A DNA stretch of 41,751 nt, taken from NCBI GenBank assembly GCA_014304965.1, contig JACRTZ010000207.1, positions 1 through 41,751 on the forward strand, in the 5' to 3' direction. The position numbers and the translations under genes are program-made. This stretch comes from Vulcanimicrobiota bacterium (lineage in GTDB: Bacteria > Vulcanimicrobiota > Vulcanimicrobiia > Vulcanimicrobiales > Vulcanimicrobiaceae). Under the pieces are notes generated by a model. It saw only the letters and a program-made list of their open reading frames with translations. It was not told where the DNA came from and made no database searches. Below, piece by piece: positions 7,202 to 15,537 of the stretch; the stretch's first letter is position 1; each line of letters opens with the position of its first letter.

Positions 7202-9636
7202 CGCACGGTAAAAGTCGTCGAAGATGCGCCGACCTCGCCGGCATCGGAAATCTTCAAGACCGACAGCACGTAGCGCCCCGGTTCGCGCGGCACCGGAATA
7301 TCGAATGTGCCGGCCTCGCTGCGCTGAACGCGCCACAGCATCGTGCGCGGCGCAGCCGCCCCGAGCGAGGGAACGTCGGTCGAGACTTTGCGCGGCGCTT
7401 CGGCTGCGAAGATGTCCGTGGCTTTGGAGCGCGCGGGCGCGACGTACGCGTGCCAGGCGGGATTTTCCGAGGCGGAGTTTTGCGACGTGGTGCCGCCGAC
7501 CGCTAGCACCGCCGGCGCATCGTCGAAAAACGCCGGGCCGCTTTCGCGGCCATCGGCGATGCGAATTGCGAGGGTCGCGCCGCCGCGATCCGCGCCGTCC
7601 CGCACCGTCGCGCGCGCGCTTTCACCCTGCGCGAAGATCGCGCGGTCGAGCGACAATTCCGTCGCTCGCGGATGCCCGGGACCATCCACGCGAACTTCGG
7701 CCGTGCCGACGACGATCGCGCCGTCCCGCACCGTCGCGATCGCAACGCGGACGGCGCCCTGTGGATCGCCGAGGTCGAGCGAGGTCGCGACTTGACCGCG
7801 CACGCCCGCCAGTAAACGCGTTTGATAGATGCGCGCGCCCTCGAGCGTCACGAGCGCATCGCCGACGGCATTCGGCAGGTTCGCGCGAATGCCGACCTTC
7901 TCGCCCGTCTTGTAGCGCGGCCGATCTAAGCTGACCGGAAAAGTCGCGGTGTCGGCCGGCCGCATCGCGGAAAGCGCCCGCGGCTCGACGAGCACCGAGG
8001 CCGCATCCGAAGCTCTACGACCGTCTACCTCACTCTCGGCTAGCGCCAAGTTCGCGCCGAGGCTCGGCTGACGGAAAACGACGCGCGCGCGCCCGCGCGC
8101 GTCCAAAACGAACGTTTGCGCCTGCATGTTGGAGGCGTGCGACAAACGCACCGTAACGTACTGATTTGCAGCCGGCGCCCCGTCCGTTGCGTCGAAGCCG
8201 CGCAGTTCGAATGCGACCGGTTGACCCGTATCCACCGTTTGCGTCTCAGGTTCGAGCGAAAGCGCGATGCGCGTTGAGGGGATCGCGATGCGCGTCGTCG
8301 CCGACGCGCCGCTCGCTACCGCGCGCACGCCGTACGTCGAATCGAGCCCGTCGTTCGGGGCTCGCAGCGTTACGCGCGCACGACCATCGGCGGCGGTCGC
8401 GAGACGGGCGCGGTAGACCACCGTCGTCCCCCAGCGCGGCGCATCTTCGCTCGCCCCCGGCGGCACGATGTGCGGCGTCCGCACGACTTCGACGTCGACT
8501 TGCGTCCCCGGTGCGGGTTCGTTCTTACGCGTCGCGCTGATGACGAGCGGGACGTCGCGATCCGCCGCGCACGGACAGGTCGCAGAAATGGAGAGCGCGA
8601 TGTCGCCGGCAGCGTCCACGTGAACGCTCGTCCCGCCCACGCCGCCTGCGGCGCTCGCGAGCAATGCGTAATCGCCGTCGGCGACCGATGCCGGTACGTC
8701 GAGTTCGCCGTTGAAGGCACCGGCCGCATCGAGGTGCGCGCTCGTGCTCGCAAGCGTACGGCCGCGATCGATCATCGTCACCCGCACGTCCCCGCTCATC
8801 ATCTTCCACACGTCCGCGGTCCGCCGCCGAGCGAAGCCCGCAAATCGCACGCTCGTGCCGGCCCGGACGACGGCCGATTCGACGCGCATGCCGACGATCG
8901 CGTTGGGCAGCGGCGCTTGCGGAAGCATCGAAACGAACGCCCGGGCCGCCCCCTGCTCGGCGAGCGCAAACGTCGGCCGCGTCCGCAAATCGCGCCAAAC
9001 GACCAGCCCGCTCGCATCGGTGCGCCGATCGATCAACTGCGCGCCGACGAGGAATGAGACGTTTGCGCCCGACAACGCGCGTCCGCCCTGCAAGTCGACT
9101 GCCCACACGATCAGGCCTTCGGGGCTCTCCTTCGTAAGCAGACCGATGTGCGTGCGATTCAGCCACACCTGTTGGACGGCATCGCCGCGATGCGCTTCGA
9201 CGACGTAGAAGCCTTCTTGATTGCCGATCGGGACGTTGACGTCGCTCGACTGAAAGCGCAGACCCGCCGGCGGCGAGAACTTCCAGCGCGCCAGCGCTTT
9301 GCGTTTCGACGTGTCGATCGCGCGCGGCTGGCGGTTTTGGCCCGCCACGATAACGTCCGCCGGATCCACGGCGTAGACCGAAAAGTCCACCGGCGCGCCG
9401 GAATACGTATCCAGACGCACGTTGGCGGGCTTCCACGGCAAGCTGACGTCGCGCGCAAACAGCGCGAAGTACGCGTCCCATTGACCTTTGTCGAGCAACG
9501 GGCGAGCGGCAGAAACCGGCAGGCTCGCCGCGACGATTGCGACGAGCGCAAGCAGGCTCGCCCCGAGCCGCAGATTACGTCGGATCGTAGACGAGCTGGC
9601 CTTGCGTATTTTGGTAGACTTGGAATCCGGCAACAT
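7198..9636 (-). CDS. Large exported MG2/alpha-2-macroglobulin-like protein
   Basis: An 812-residue protein starting with a basic, hydrophobic export leader (RRNLRLGASLLALVAIVAASLPVSA). The body is a string of immunoglobulin-like beta domains. Residues around 95-190 look like a macroglobulin MG1/MG2 segment (GFYVVEAHRGDAVQQVWLNRT, then GLIVWAVDLQGGRALSGANV and DASGLVVWRDLRTR). Later repeats have the A-x-V-R-A-G/Y-K-T-G-E-K-V-x-I-R-A pattern of MG domains. It is far shorter than a typical bacterial alpha-2-macroglobulin (about 1,500-1,900 residues) and I see no CxEQ thioester motif or thioester domain. It may be a cut-down or relative form, perhaps acting in the envelope. The start at 9636 overlaps the lipoprotein gene by 62 bases, and its stop overlaps polA's start. 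Confidence 0.75.
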   Translation of the reverse strand: MLPDSKSTKIRKASSSTIRRNLRLGASLLALVAIVAASLPVSAARPLLDKGQWDAYFALFARDVSLPWKPANVRLDTYSGAPVDFSVYAVDPADVIVAGQNRQPRAIDTSKRKALARWKFSPPAGLRFQSSDVNVPIGNQEGFYVVEAHRGDAVQQVWLNRTHIGLLTKESPEGLIVWAVDLQGGRALSGANVSFLVGAQLIDRRTDASGLVVWRDLRTRPTFALAEQGAARAFVSMLPQAPLPNAIVGMRVESAVVRAGTSVRFAGFARRRTADVWKMMSGDVRVTMIDRGRTLASTSAHLDAAGAFNGELDVPASVADGDYALLASAAGGVGGTSVHVDAAGDIALSISATCPCAADRDVPLVISATRKNEPAPGTQVDVEVVRTPHIVPPGASEDAPRWGTTVVYRARLATAADGRARVTLRAPNDGLDSTYGVRAVASGASATTRIAIPSTRIALSLEPETQTVDTGQPVAFELRGFDATDGAPAANQYVTVRLSHASNMQAQTFVLDARGRARVVFRQPSLGANLALAESEVDGRRASDAASVLVEPRALSAMRPADTATFPVSLDRPRYKTGEKVGIRANLPNAVGDALVTLEGARIYQTRLLAGVRGQVATSLDLGDPQGAVRVAIATVRDGAIVVGTAEVRVDGPGHPRATELSLDRAIFAQGESARATVRDGADRGGATLAIRIADGRESGPAFFDDAPAVLAVGGTTSQNSASENPAWHAYVAPARSKATDIFAAEAPRKVSTDVPSLGAAAPRTMLWRVQRSEAGTFDIPVPREPGRYVLSVLKISDAGEVGASSTTFTVR

Positions 9637-9991
9637 AGTCCCGCGATGCGCCTTTTTTCAGGATCTCGTCAGAGTTCGAAACCAAGCCCGCGAGGGCCGG
9701 GCTCCCGGTCGACATTCCCGTGTGCCGGATCTTTACCAAGTCTTCGAAGATGAAGTGATTGATTTGCGGGATGAAGTCGCGACCGAGATTGTTCGTATAC
9801 GTGAACTTAACGAGATAGATCAAGTCGCCTTGCACCGAGTTCGCTCCGGCCGAATAGATCGTGACCGAGTTGACGACGATGTCGGTGCTGCCGCGCACGA
9901 AACCCAAAGCGGGATCGCCCTTGGCGCCGGGATCTTTGCAACCCGCGAGCAGCGCCGCCGTCGCAGCGACGAGGAAAAGTTGACGCTTCAC
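9575..9991 (-). CDS. Small lipoprotein of unknown function
   Basis: From a GTG at 9991 the product is 138 residues: a short lipoprotein leader (KRQLFLVAATAALLAGC) with a good lipobox LAGC, so the mature protein would be lipidated on the cysteine. The mature part is beta-rich (VVNSVTIYSAGANSV, LIYLVKFTYTNNLG) with no family I recognise. Longer in-frame readings to 10078 add a sequence without signal character. It overlaps the downstream macroglobulin-like gene, suggesting the two envelope proteins are made together. It is divergent from the exported protein at 10051. Confidence 0.8.
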   Translation of the reverse strand: MKRQLFLVAATAALLAGCKDPGAKGDPALGFVRGSTDIVVNSVTIYSAGANSVQGDLIYLVKFTYTNNLGRDFIPQINHFIFEDLVKIRHTGMSTGSPALAGLVSNSDEILKKGASRDYVAGFQVYQNTQGQLVYDPT

Positions 9992-10008
9992 GGTGTCCGT
10001 GGTTCGGC

Positions 10009-10038
10009 GATGCCGCAGGCATCCCCCGCGGTTGCGGG
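10009..10038. repeat. Two adjacent perfect hairpins in a divergent promoter region
   Basis: GATGCC-gca-GGCATC (10009-10023) is followed one base later by CCCGC-ggtt-GCGGG (10025-10038). Both lie in the 59-base gap between the divergent lipoprotein gene and the exported-protein gene. No T-tract follows, so they are not obvious terminators; they could be operator or 5'-leader structures. Confidence 0.4.
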
Positions 10039-10050
10039 AATCGATGACGC

Positions 10051-10584
10051 GTGAACGCTCGTCGCCGACGTACGACACGCGCGCTGCTCGCGCCGATCCT
10101 CGTTGCAGGCGTGCTGCCGTTCCTGGGGGCCGTGCCGAGCCCGACGCCTGAACCGATTCCGATCGTTGCCCCGGTGCTCGGCCCTGCCAAGGCCGGCTCG
10201 AAATCGGTCGACCTCAGCTCGTTCAAACCGAAGTATCCGACCAAAGTGCAGCATACGGAATTCGTGGTCGAGGTCAACGGCAAGGGTCAAGTGAGCCGCA
10301 TTCGTTCCGGTAAGCGTGCTTCGGACATCAACTTTTCGGCCATCACCTACGGCAACGCGATGCAGGTCTTCATTCGCAAGCCCAACGGCGACGCGATTTC
10401 CGGTTTGTACAAATTGGCGTACGACTACAACCCGAAAACGCAGCGCGTGCGTCGCACCGTGGAACTCGTCCGGGCGGGCGGCGTCAATGCCGCGGCCCCG
10501 GGGATCGTGGACGTGCTCGCCGAGCGCAACCGAAAAGGAGCGCAGCGCGCCAAACCGTCGCCGGCACCAACCACGAAGCAGTGA
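10051..10584 (+). CDS. Exported protein of unknown function
   Basis: A 177-residue protein from a GTG at 10051. The N-terminus is strongly basic (NARRRRTTR), then hydrophobic (ALLAPILVAGVLPFLGAV), then proline-rich, which fits a signal peptide or membrane anchor. The mature part is a compact beta-rich domain (VQHTEFVVEVNGKGQVSRI, NAMQVFIRKPNG, LYKLAYDYNPKTQRVRRTV) ending in a basic, Ala/Pro-rich tail. No family is recognised. It is followed without a gap by the small zinc-ribbon gene and the FAH-family gene on the same strand. Confidence 0.75.
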   Translation: MNARRRRTTRALLAPILVAGVLPFLGAVPSPTPEPIPIVAPVLGPAKAGSKSVDLSSFKPKYPTKVQHTEFVVEVNGKGQVSRIRSGKRASDINFSAITYGNAMQVFIRKPNGDAISGLYKLAYDYNPKTQRVRRTVELVRAGGVNAAAPGIVDVLAERNRKGAQRAKPSPAPTTKQ

Positions 10585-10645
10585 CGGGCCCGAATTCGAT
10601 CCGCTCAAGTGGTGGCTGCGCAGCCGCGACGGGATCGATGACGTC

Positions 10646-10804
10646 GTGGATCGCGACGTGGCGCGAAGCTGCACGTCGAAAGACGGCTACCGCACCGAAG
10701 ATGAAGCGCGCGCGCACGCCGCGATGAACGGCATGTCGGGAAAACTTTTTGCGTATCGTTGCCACTACTGCGAGTTCTGGCACTTGACGCGGCGGCCGAC
10801 CTAA
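10646..10804 (+). CDS. Small zinc-ribbon-like protein
   Basis: A 52-residue frame from a GTG at 10646. It contains SCTSKDGYRTEDEARAHAA, then FAYRCHYCEFWHLT: one cysteine near the start, a CxxC knuckle and nearby histidines (C-H-Y-C-E-F-W-H), a pattern that suggests a single zinc site. Similar tiny proteins with the ending Y-x-C-x-x-C-x-x-W-H-L-T occur in bacteria and phages and are mostly uncharacterised; that comparison is from memory. The start is uncertain: the frame is open further upstream (DPLKWWLRSRDGIDD) but with no standard start codon. Its stop TAA shares a base with the ATG of the next gene, supporting that it is translated. Function is unknown. Confidence 0.6.
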   Translation: MDRDVARSCTSKDGYRTEDEARAHAAMNGMSGKLFAYRCHYCEFWHLTRRPT

Positions 10805-11655
10805 TGCGGTACGCGATGTTCCGAAACGCCGACGGCCCGCGCGCCGCCATCGTGCGCCGGGACGAAGTCCATCCCTTCGCCGCAAGCGCCGGCAGCCTCG
10901 AGGCGATCGTTGCGCTGCCACGAGCCGCGCGCGAGGCGCTCGTAACCGAAGCCCCGCAGAAGCTCGCGGACGTAACGCTGCTCGCACCCCTGCGTCCGCG
11001 CAAGAACGTGTTCGCCGTCGGGCTCAACTACACGGGTCACGCCGACGAGATCGCGCGTGCGGCGGGCAAGCCGCCGCGCTATCCGAAGGTGCCGACGTTC
11101 TTTACGAAGGCGGCGACGTCGCTCGCCGATCCCGAGGCGACGCTGCACCTCAGCGCGGACGTTTCGCCGGAATACGATTGGGAGGCCGAACTCGCCATCG
11201 TCATCGGCGAACGCTGCCGCGACGTACCCCTCGAGCGCGCGCACGCGGTCGTCTTCGGCTATACCGCGCTCAATGACGTAACCGCGCGCGACCTCCAACG
11301 CGACCACGGACAATGGTTCAAGGGCAAGAGTCTCGACGAAACCTGCCCGCTCGGACCGTGGCTCGTCGATGCGGCCGAGATCGGCGACCCGCAAACGCTG
11401 GACGTCACCTTGCGCCTCAACGGCGAAGTCAAGCAACACGCTAGCACGTCCACGATGATTTTCAACGTCGCACAGATCGTCGCGTCGCTCTCGCGCGGCA
11501 TGACGCTCGAACCCGGCGACGTCATCGCAACCGGAACGCCGCATGGCGTGGGCTTCGCGCGAACGCCCCCGGAATTCTTACGCGATGGCGACGTGATGGA
11601 AGTCGAGATCTCGAAGATCGGGGTGCTGCGCAACCCGGTCGCCATTCGCCCCTAA
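10804..11655 (+). CDS. Fumarylacetoacetate hydrolase (FAH) family protein
   Basis: 283 residues from the ATG at 10804, which overlaps the stop of the zinc-ribbon gene by one base. The catalytic FAH fold is clear: KNVFAVGLNYTGHADE, then PEYDWEAELAIVIGE with the metal-binding E-x-E, TALNDVTARDLQ, WFKGKSLDETCPLGPW, and GDVIATGTPHGVG. Members of this metal-dependent superfamily hydrolyse C-C bonds in acylpyruvates or decarboxylate oxaloacetate, or act as hydratases and isomerases in aromatic catabolism. The substrate cannot be fixed from sequence, and no aromatic-degradation genes lie nearby. It converges with the channel gene; the stop codons overlap. Confidence 0.92.
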   Translation: MRYAMFRNADGPRAAIVRRDEVHPFAASAGSLEAIVALPRAAREALVTEAPQKLADVTLLAPLRPRKNVFAVGLNYTGHADEIARAAGKPPRYPKVPTFFTKAATSLADPEATLHLSADVSPEYDWEAELAIVIGERCRDVPLERAHAVVFGYTALNDVTARDLQRDHGQWFKGKSLDETCPLGPWLVDAAEIGDPQTLDVTLRLNGEVKQHASTSTMIFNVAQIVASLSRGMTLEPGDVIATGTPHGVGFARTPPEFLRDGDVMEVEISKIGVLRNPVAIRP

Positions 11656-13313
11656 CGCGGCGCCAGCGGTTCGAGGTAGAGCACGCGCTCGGCCGCGGCC
11701 GCATCTTCGAAGCGCACCGCCGAACGGAACTCGCCGCGCTGCCACGTCGCAAGCACGACGCGTCCGGCTTGGTTCGCAACGTCCAATTCGCTTGGCGCGC
11801 GCTCAGCAATGGCGAACGTGCGGCCTTCGATGACAACGCGGCCGCGCGCGCTCGGCGAACGTGCGAGGTCGGCGATGGCGGGTGCCGTGAGCGCTGCGGT
11901 CGCATAGGTCTTATCGATGCCGAAGTGGCGCGCGATGGCATTCGCAAAGTCGCCTTCTTGACAGCGCATAACGATCGGCAAGCGCGGATTGCGCGCGCGG
12001 GCGCCGAGCGCGACCTCGAGATTGTTGGTATCGCTGTTCGTCAACGCGACGAGCGCCAGCGCGTGGTCTAGACTGCACAAGTCGAGCGTCGTGTCTTGTG
12101 TCGCATCGCCCGTCAGCAGGTCGAAGTGCGCGTCGCGCGAGCGTTCGACGATTTCCGGCTTCGGATGCGCCTCGACCACGACGACCTTCAGTCGCGACGC
12201 GATCAGGTAGTCGATCACTCGCGACCCGACGTTGCCTGCGCCGCAGACGACGACGTGGCCGCGCCGCCGAACGTGCCGCAAACCTTGCACGGCGACCCAT
12301 TGCGCTTCGTTGACTTTGCCGCTGAGGATCGCGATGTAGATGCCCGTCATCGTGACGCCCGCCAGCATCAGGGCGATGGCGCCGGCGAGCGCGGGCGCGC
12401 CGCCCGCTTGCGGCGTTATGTCGCCGTAGCCCGTGGTCGTGATCGTTTCCACCACGTAGTACAGCGCCGCGAGTGGATCGAGTTTGAGGACCAGGGAGAA
12501 ATAGGCCGTGGCGGCCGCGACGATCGCGAGTGCCGCGGCCGCGGCGCGTTTGATCAGTGGATCGAGCCGCGCGAAGCCGCGCATGAGGTTCCGCGCAAAC
12601 TCGCGCGAACGCGTCGCCGCCCGGCGCTGCGATGCATCGAACACGTCGTCGGGCGGCCGCGACGCGATCGGACCGAACACGACCATCCGTCCGCCTGCAG
12701 GCAGCAGGCCGTCGTCGTCGCCCTCCAGCCGCCCGTCCACCGCGAGGATGCGCGCGCCGAGCCGGTGCTCGGCGTCTCTGCGCTTCATGCCGGCGACGCC
12801 GCCCCGCGCGATGCTGCGCACCGAAAAGCCGACCAGCGGACCGTCGATGTCGGGAAACTGCAAGCCATGAAAGCAGCCGCGATCCAGAGCCGCGGCGGCG
12901 TACGTGGCCGCCGAGTGCGCCGACAGCGAGAACACCGAACAGTTCGTCAGGTTCTCTTCGATCTTGCGGCCGAGGGTGCGGTTGAACTGCCGCAGCACGA
13001 TACGAATGTCGGGATTGAGATCGCGCGCTTTGAGCGCGACGTGCAGCGTCACGTGATCGTCGTTACTGAGGATCAAGATCGAAACGGCGCTGTCGACGCC
13101 CGCACGCCGCAACGACTCGGCGTCGTTTGGTTCTCGGCCGAGGAAGGCGGCTCCCAACGCCTCGAATTTTTCCTTCAGCTCCTGCGCGTGTTTCCAAAGC
13201 ACGGTCACGGCATAGGCATCGCGCGAAAGCAGTTCTTCGCACACGCGCAGCGCGAGTTCGTCGCCGCCGACGACGATGACCGGTTCGCTCGGCGCCACGC
13301 GAGGCTGCATCAT
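11652..13313 (-). CDS. Potassium channel with RCK domains on both sides of the pore
   Basis: A 553-residue membrane protein. Residues 10-150 form a Rossmann/RCK (TrkA-N) domain, though the first loop is VVGGDELALRV rather than a strict GxGxxG. A linker follows, and from about residue 250 two membrane helices flank a pore loop with the potassium selectivity filter TTTGYGD near 291-297. The C-terminal half is a second RCK domain with a proper dinucleotide motif (VVVCGAGNVGSRVIDYL) and an acidic strand end (VVVEAH), then a TrkA-C-like tail. The order RCK-pore-RCK differs from Kch/MthK channels, where the pore comes first. A similar order is known, from memory, in actinobacterial channel-like proteins. 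Its start codon is only 21 bases from that of the divergent solute-binding protein. Confidence 0.88.
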   Translation of the reverse strand: MMQPRVAPSEPVIVVGGDELALRVCEELLSRDAYAVTVLWKHAQELKEKFEALGAAFLGREPNDAESLRRAGVDSAVSILILSNDDHVTLHVALKARDLNPDIRIVLRQFNRTLGRKIEENLTNCSVFSLSAHSAATYAAAALDRGCFHGLQFPDIDGPLVGFSVRSIARGGVAGMKRRDAEHRLGARILAVDGRLEGDDDGLLPAGGRMVVFGPIASRPPDDVFDASQRRAATRSREFARNLMRGFARLDPLIKRAAAAALAIVAAATAYFSLVLKLDPLAALYYVVETITTTGYGDITPQAGGAPALAGAIALMLAGVTMTGIYIAILSGKVNEAQWVAVQGLRHVRRRGHVVVCGAGNVGSRVIDYLIASRLKVVVVEAHPKPEIVERSRDAHFDLLTGDATQDTTLDLCSLDHALALVALTNSDTNNLEVALGARARNPRLPIVMRCQEGDFANAIARHFGIDKTYATAALTAPAIADLARSPSARGRVVIEGRTFAIAERAPSELDVANQAGRVVLATWQRGEFRSAVRFEDAAAAERVLYLEPLAPR

Positions 13314-13334
13314 GGTGATGGTGAAACTTCTCGC

Positions 13335-14327
13335 ATGACCCTATCGAATCCGCGAGCTGCCTTCGGACGTCGCACCTTCACGGCCGGAGCGCTGTCCGCG
13401 CTCGCGGCGGCGCTGGTGGCACGGCGCGCGCACGGCGCCGAAGGACGAGCCCTCAGCATCGGCTACGTGCCGTCCACGTTGTTCGCACCGGTGTTCTTGG
13501 CGATCGAACGCGGCTATCTGGGCGAGGCGGGATTCCGTCCCGTCGCGACGCCCGTCGTCGCGGGCCAAGACGCCTTGGCATTACTTGCGACGGGTCACCT
13601 CGACATGGTCGCGGCCGGCGTGTCCGCGGCGTTCTTCAACGGCGTCTCTCGCGGACTGGACATTCGGATCGTCGCCTCGACCGGCTACCAGCCGAAAAAG
13701 GGGCACCCATCGGCGCTCATGGTGCGAAAAGATCTCTACGATGCGGGACTGCGCTCGCCGCGCGATTTGCGCGGGAAGACGATCGCCTTCATTGGAGGAG
13801 CGGGCGCCACCGCCGGCTACTACGTCGCGCGCATCCTGCGGCGCGACGGTCTGCGGTTTTCCGACGTGCGCACGGTGAACATCTCGACGACGGATCAGGG
13901 CGTCGCCTTCGAACGCAAGGCGATCGATGCGGCGTTCACCTCGGCGCCGTCGACGCAAGCCTTCGAGGAGCGCGGCCTGGCAACGATCGTCGCCGGGCCG
14001 CCGCCGGGGATTTCGGCAACCGGCATTCTGTTCGGACCGACCTTGCTGCGCGAACTCAAAAGCGCAAGCTCCATTCTAGAAGCGTGCCGTCACGGGGCCG
14101 CAGACGTCGCCGGCGCCGGCTACACGCGTCCGGAAACGGTCGCAGCGTTCGTCAAATACACGAGCCAGCCCGCAGAGGTTATCACCCGCAGCGACCGGTA
14201 CGATTTCGCGCGGGACCTGCGCATCGATCAAACGACGATCGAAGACATGCAACGTGAATTCTTCGATGAGGGCGCCTTGACGTACAAAGAACCGTTGCCG
14301 CCGTCGCGCCTCGTCGCGCGCTTCTGA
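13335..14327 (+). CDS. Orphan ABC-type solute-binding protein (NMT1/THI5-SsuA type)
   Basis: 330 residues from the ATG at 13335. The leader FGRRTFTAGALSALAAALVARRAHGA looks like a Tat or Sec signal. The mature part follows the NMT1/SsuA/TauA pattern: LSIGYVPSTLFAPVFLAIERGYL, then a hydrophobic-ligand or anion-binding segment (LLATGHLDMVAAGVSAAFFN), LRGKTIAFIGGAGATAGYYVARIL, and AIDAAFTSAPSTQAFEERG. Family members bind taurine, sulfonates, nitrate, bicarbonate or thiamine precursors. No permease or ATPase gene lies beside it, so either a distant transporter uses it or it has a sensing role. An 8-codon reading frame just upstream ends in an ATGA overlap with its start. Confidence 0.88.
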   Translation: MTLSNPRAAFGRRTFTAGALSALAAALVARRAHGAEGRALSIGYVPSTLFAPVFLAIERGYLGEAGFRPVATPVVAGQDALALLATGHLDMVAAGVSAAFFNGVSRGLDIRIVASTGYQPKKGHPSALMVRKDLYDAGLRSPRDLRGKTIAFIGGAGATAGYYVARILRRDGLRFSDVRTVNISTTDQGVAFERKAIDAAFTSAPSTQAFEERGLATIVAGPPPGISATGILFGPTLLRELKSASSILEACRHGAADVAGAGYTRPETVAAFVKYTSQPAEVITRSDRYDFARDLRIDQTTIEDMQREFFDEGALTYKEPLPPSRLVARF

Positions 14328-14397
14328 GCGCTTCGGCCGGCCCGCGCTCCAGGAGGCCTCCGAACGCGAGCGGTAAGCATCAGCCGAGGAGACATAG

Positions 14398-15537
14398 ATG
14401 ATCATTGGCGTGCCGGCCGAAACCGCACCCGGCGAACGGCGGGTAGCGCTCGTCCCCGAAACCGTTGCGCGGCTGCGCAAGTTGGGGATCGACGTCAGCG
14501 TACAGAGCGGCGCGGGCGTGCCCGCGGCATTCGTGGACGAAGCGTATCGCGATGCGGGCGCTACGCTCGCACCCGACGCCGAGAGCGTGTACGGCGCAGC
14601 CGACATGATCGTCAAGGTCCAAAAGCCGAGCGCGGCCGAGTTGGCCAGCATGCGCGAAGGCCAGGCATTGCTCGCCTTTCTTTCGCCGCTATCCGACCCG
14701 CAAGGCGTGCAGGGCTACGCGAGCCGTAAGCTCACGGCGCTTTCGATGGATGCGATACCGCGGATTACGCGGGCGCAAAGTATGGACGCGCTGTCGTCGC
14801 AGGCAAACATCGGCGGATACAAAGCGGTGATCCTGGCGGCCGATCGGCTGCCGCGCTTCTTCCCGATGCTCACGACCGCGGCCGGAACGATCCCGCCGGC
14901 GAAAGTGCTCGTGCTGGGCGCCGGCGTCGCCGGATTGCAAGCGCTCGCGACCGCACGCCGGCTGGGCGCAGTCGTGACGGGCTACGATACGCGCGCGGTC
15001 GTCAAAGAACAAGTGAAGTCGCTCGGCGCGTCGTTTCTCGAACTCGATCTCGGCGTCGACGCGCAGGGCGCCGGCGGATATGCGGTCGCACTCACCGCCG
15101 AACAAGAAGCCTTGCAGCAACGCCTGCTGGCGGACGCAATCGCGCCGCTCGACGTCGTCATCACGACCGCCGCAATTCCGGGCCGGCGCGCGCCGCTGCT
15201 CGTCACGGCCGACGCCGTCAGCCGGATGAAGGCGGGGTCCGTCGTCGTGGATCTCGCGGCCGAGGGCGGCGGTAACTGCGAATTGACGCAGCCGGGCGAG
15301 GTCGTGATCGCGCACGGCGTGACCATCGTCGGCACGACGAACCTTCCTTCGACGATGCCGTATCACGCGAGTCAATTGTATTCGCGTAACGTCTTCGCGC
15401 TCTTAGCCTTGCTCATCAAGGATGGAGCCTTGAACGTCGACCTTACCGACGAGATCGTCAAGGGAACGACGATTACCAAGGACGGCGAGATCCTCCACCC
15501 TCAGACCTTGGCCGCACTTGCGGGGAGCACAGCGTGA
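14398..15537 (+). CDS. pntA: NAD(P) transhydrogenase subunit alpha, part 1
   Basis: First subunit (domain I, NAD(H)-binding, cytoplasmic) of the proton-translocating transhydrogenase, which drives NADPH formation from NADH using the proton gradient. The 379-residue protein begins IIGVPAETAPGERRVALVPE, as in PntA and alanine dehydrogenase. It has the dinucleotide site VLVLGAGVAGLQALATARRLG and the transhydrogenase-specific mobile loop region (YDTRAVVKEQVKSLGASFLELD). It is domain I only, without the membrane part, matching the split three-gene form of Rhodospirillum and many other bacteria. A good ribosome-binding site (GAGGAGA) precedes the ATG. A perfect GGAGGCCTCC palindrome lies about 40 bases upstream. 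The next two genes overlap in sequence as one operon. Confidence 0.96.
   Translation: MIIGVPAETAPGERRVALVPETVARLRKLGIDVSVQSGAGVPAAFVDEAYRDAGATLAPDAESVYGAADMIVKVQKPSAAELASMREGQALLAFLSPLSDPQGVQGYASRKLTALSMDAIPRITRAQSMDALSSQANIGGYKAVILAADRLPRFFPMLTTAAGTIPPAKVLVLGAGVAGLQALATARRLGAVVTGYDTRAVVKEQVKSLGASFLELDLGVDAQGAGGYAVALTAEQEALQQRLLADAIAPLDVVITTAAIPGRRAPLLVTADAVSRMKAGSVVVDLAAEGGGNCELTQPGEVVIAHGVTIVGTTNLPSTMPYHASQLYSRNVFALLALLIKDGALNVDLTDEIVKGTTITKDGEILHPQTLAALAGSTA

Noticed and set aside
12096..13334. N-terminal extension of the solute-binding protein frame into the channel gene
   Set aside because: The extension is antisense to a real gene. The signal peptide begins at the ATG at 13335.
14349..14362. 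GGAGGCCTCC palindrome upstream of pntA as an operator
   Set aside because: Ten-base GC palindromes are common at this base composition and no second copy lies nearby. Noted but not listed as a feature.
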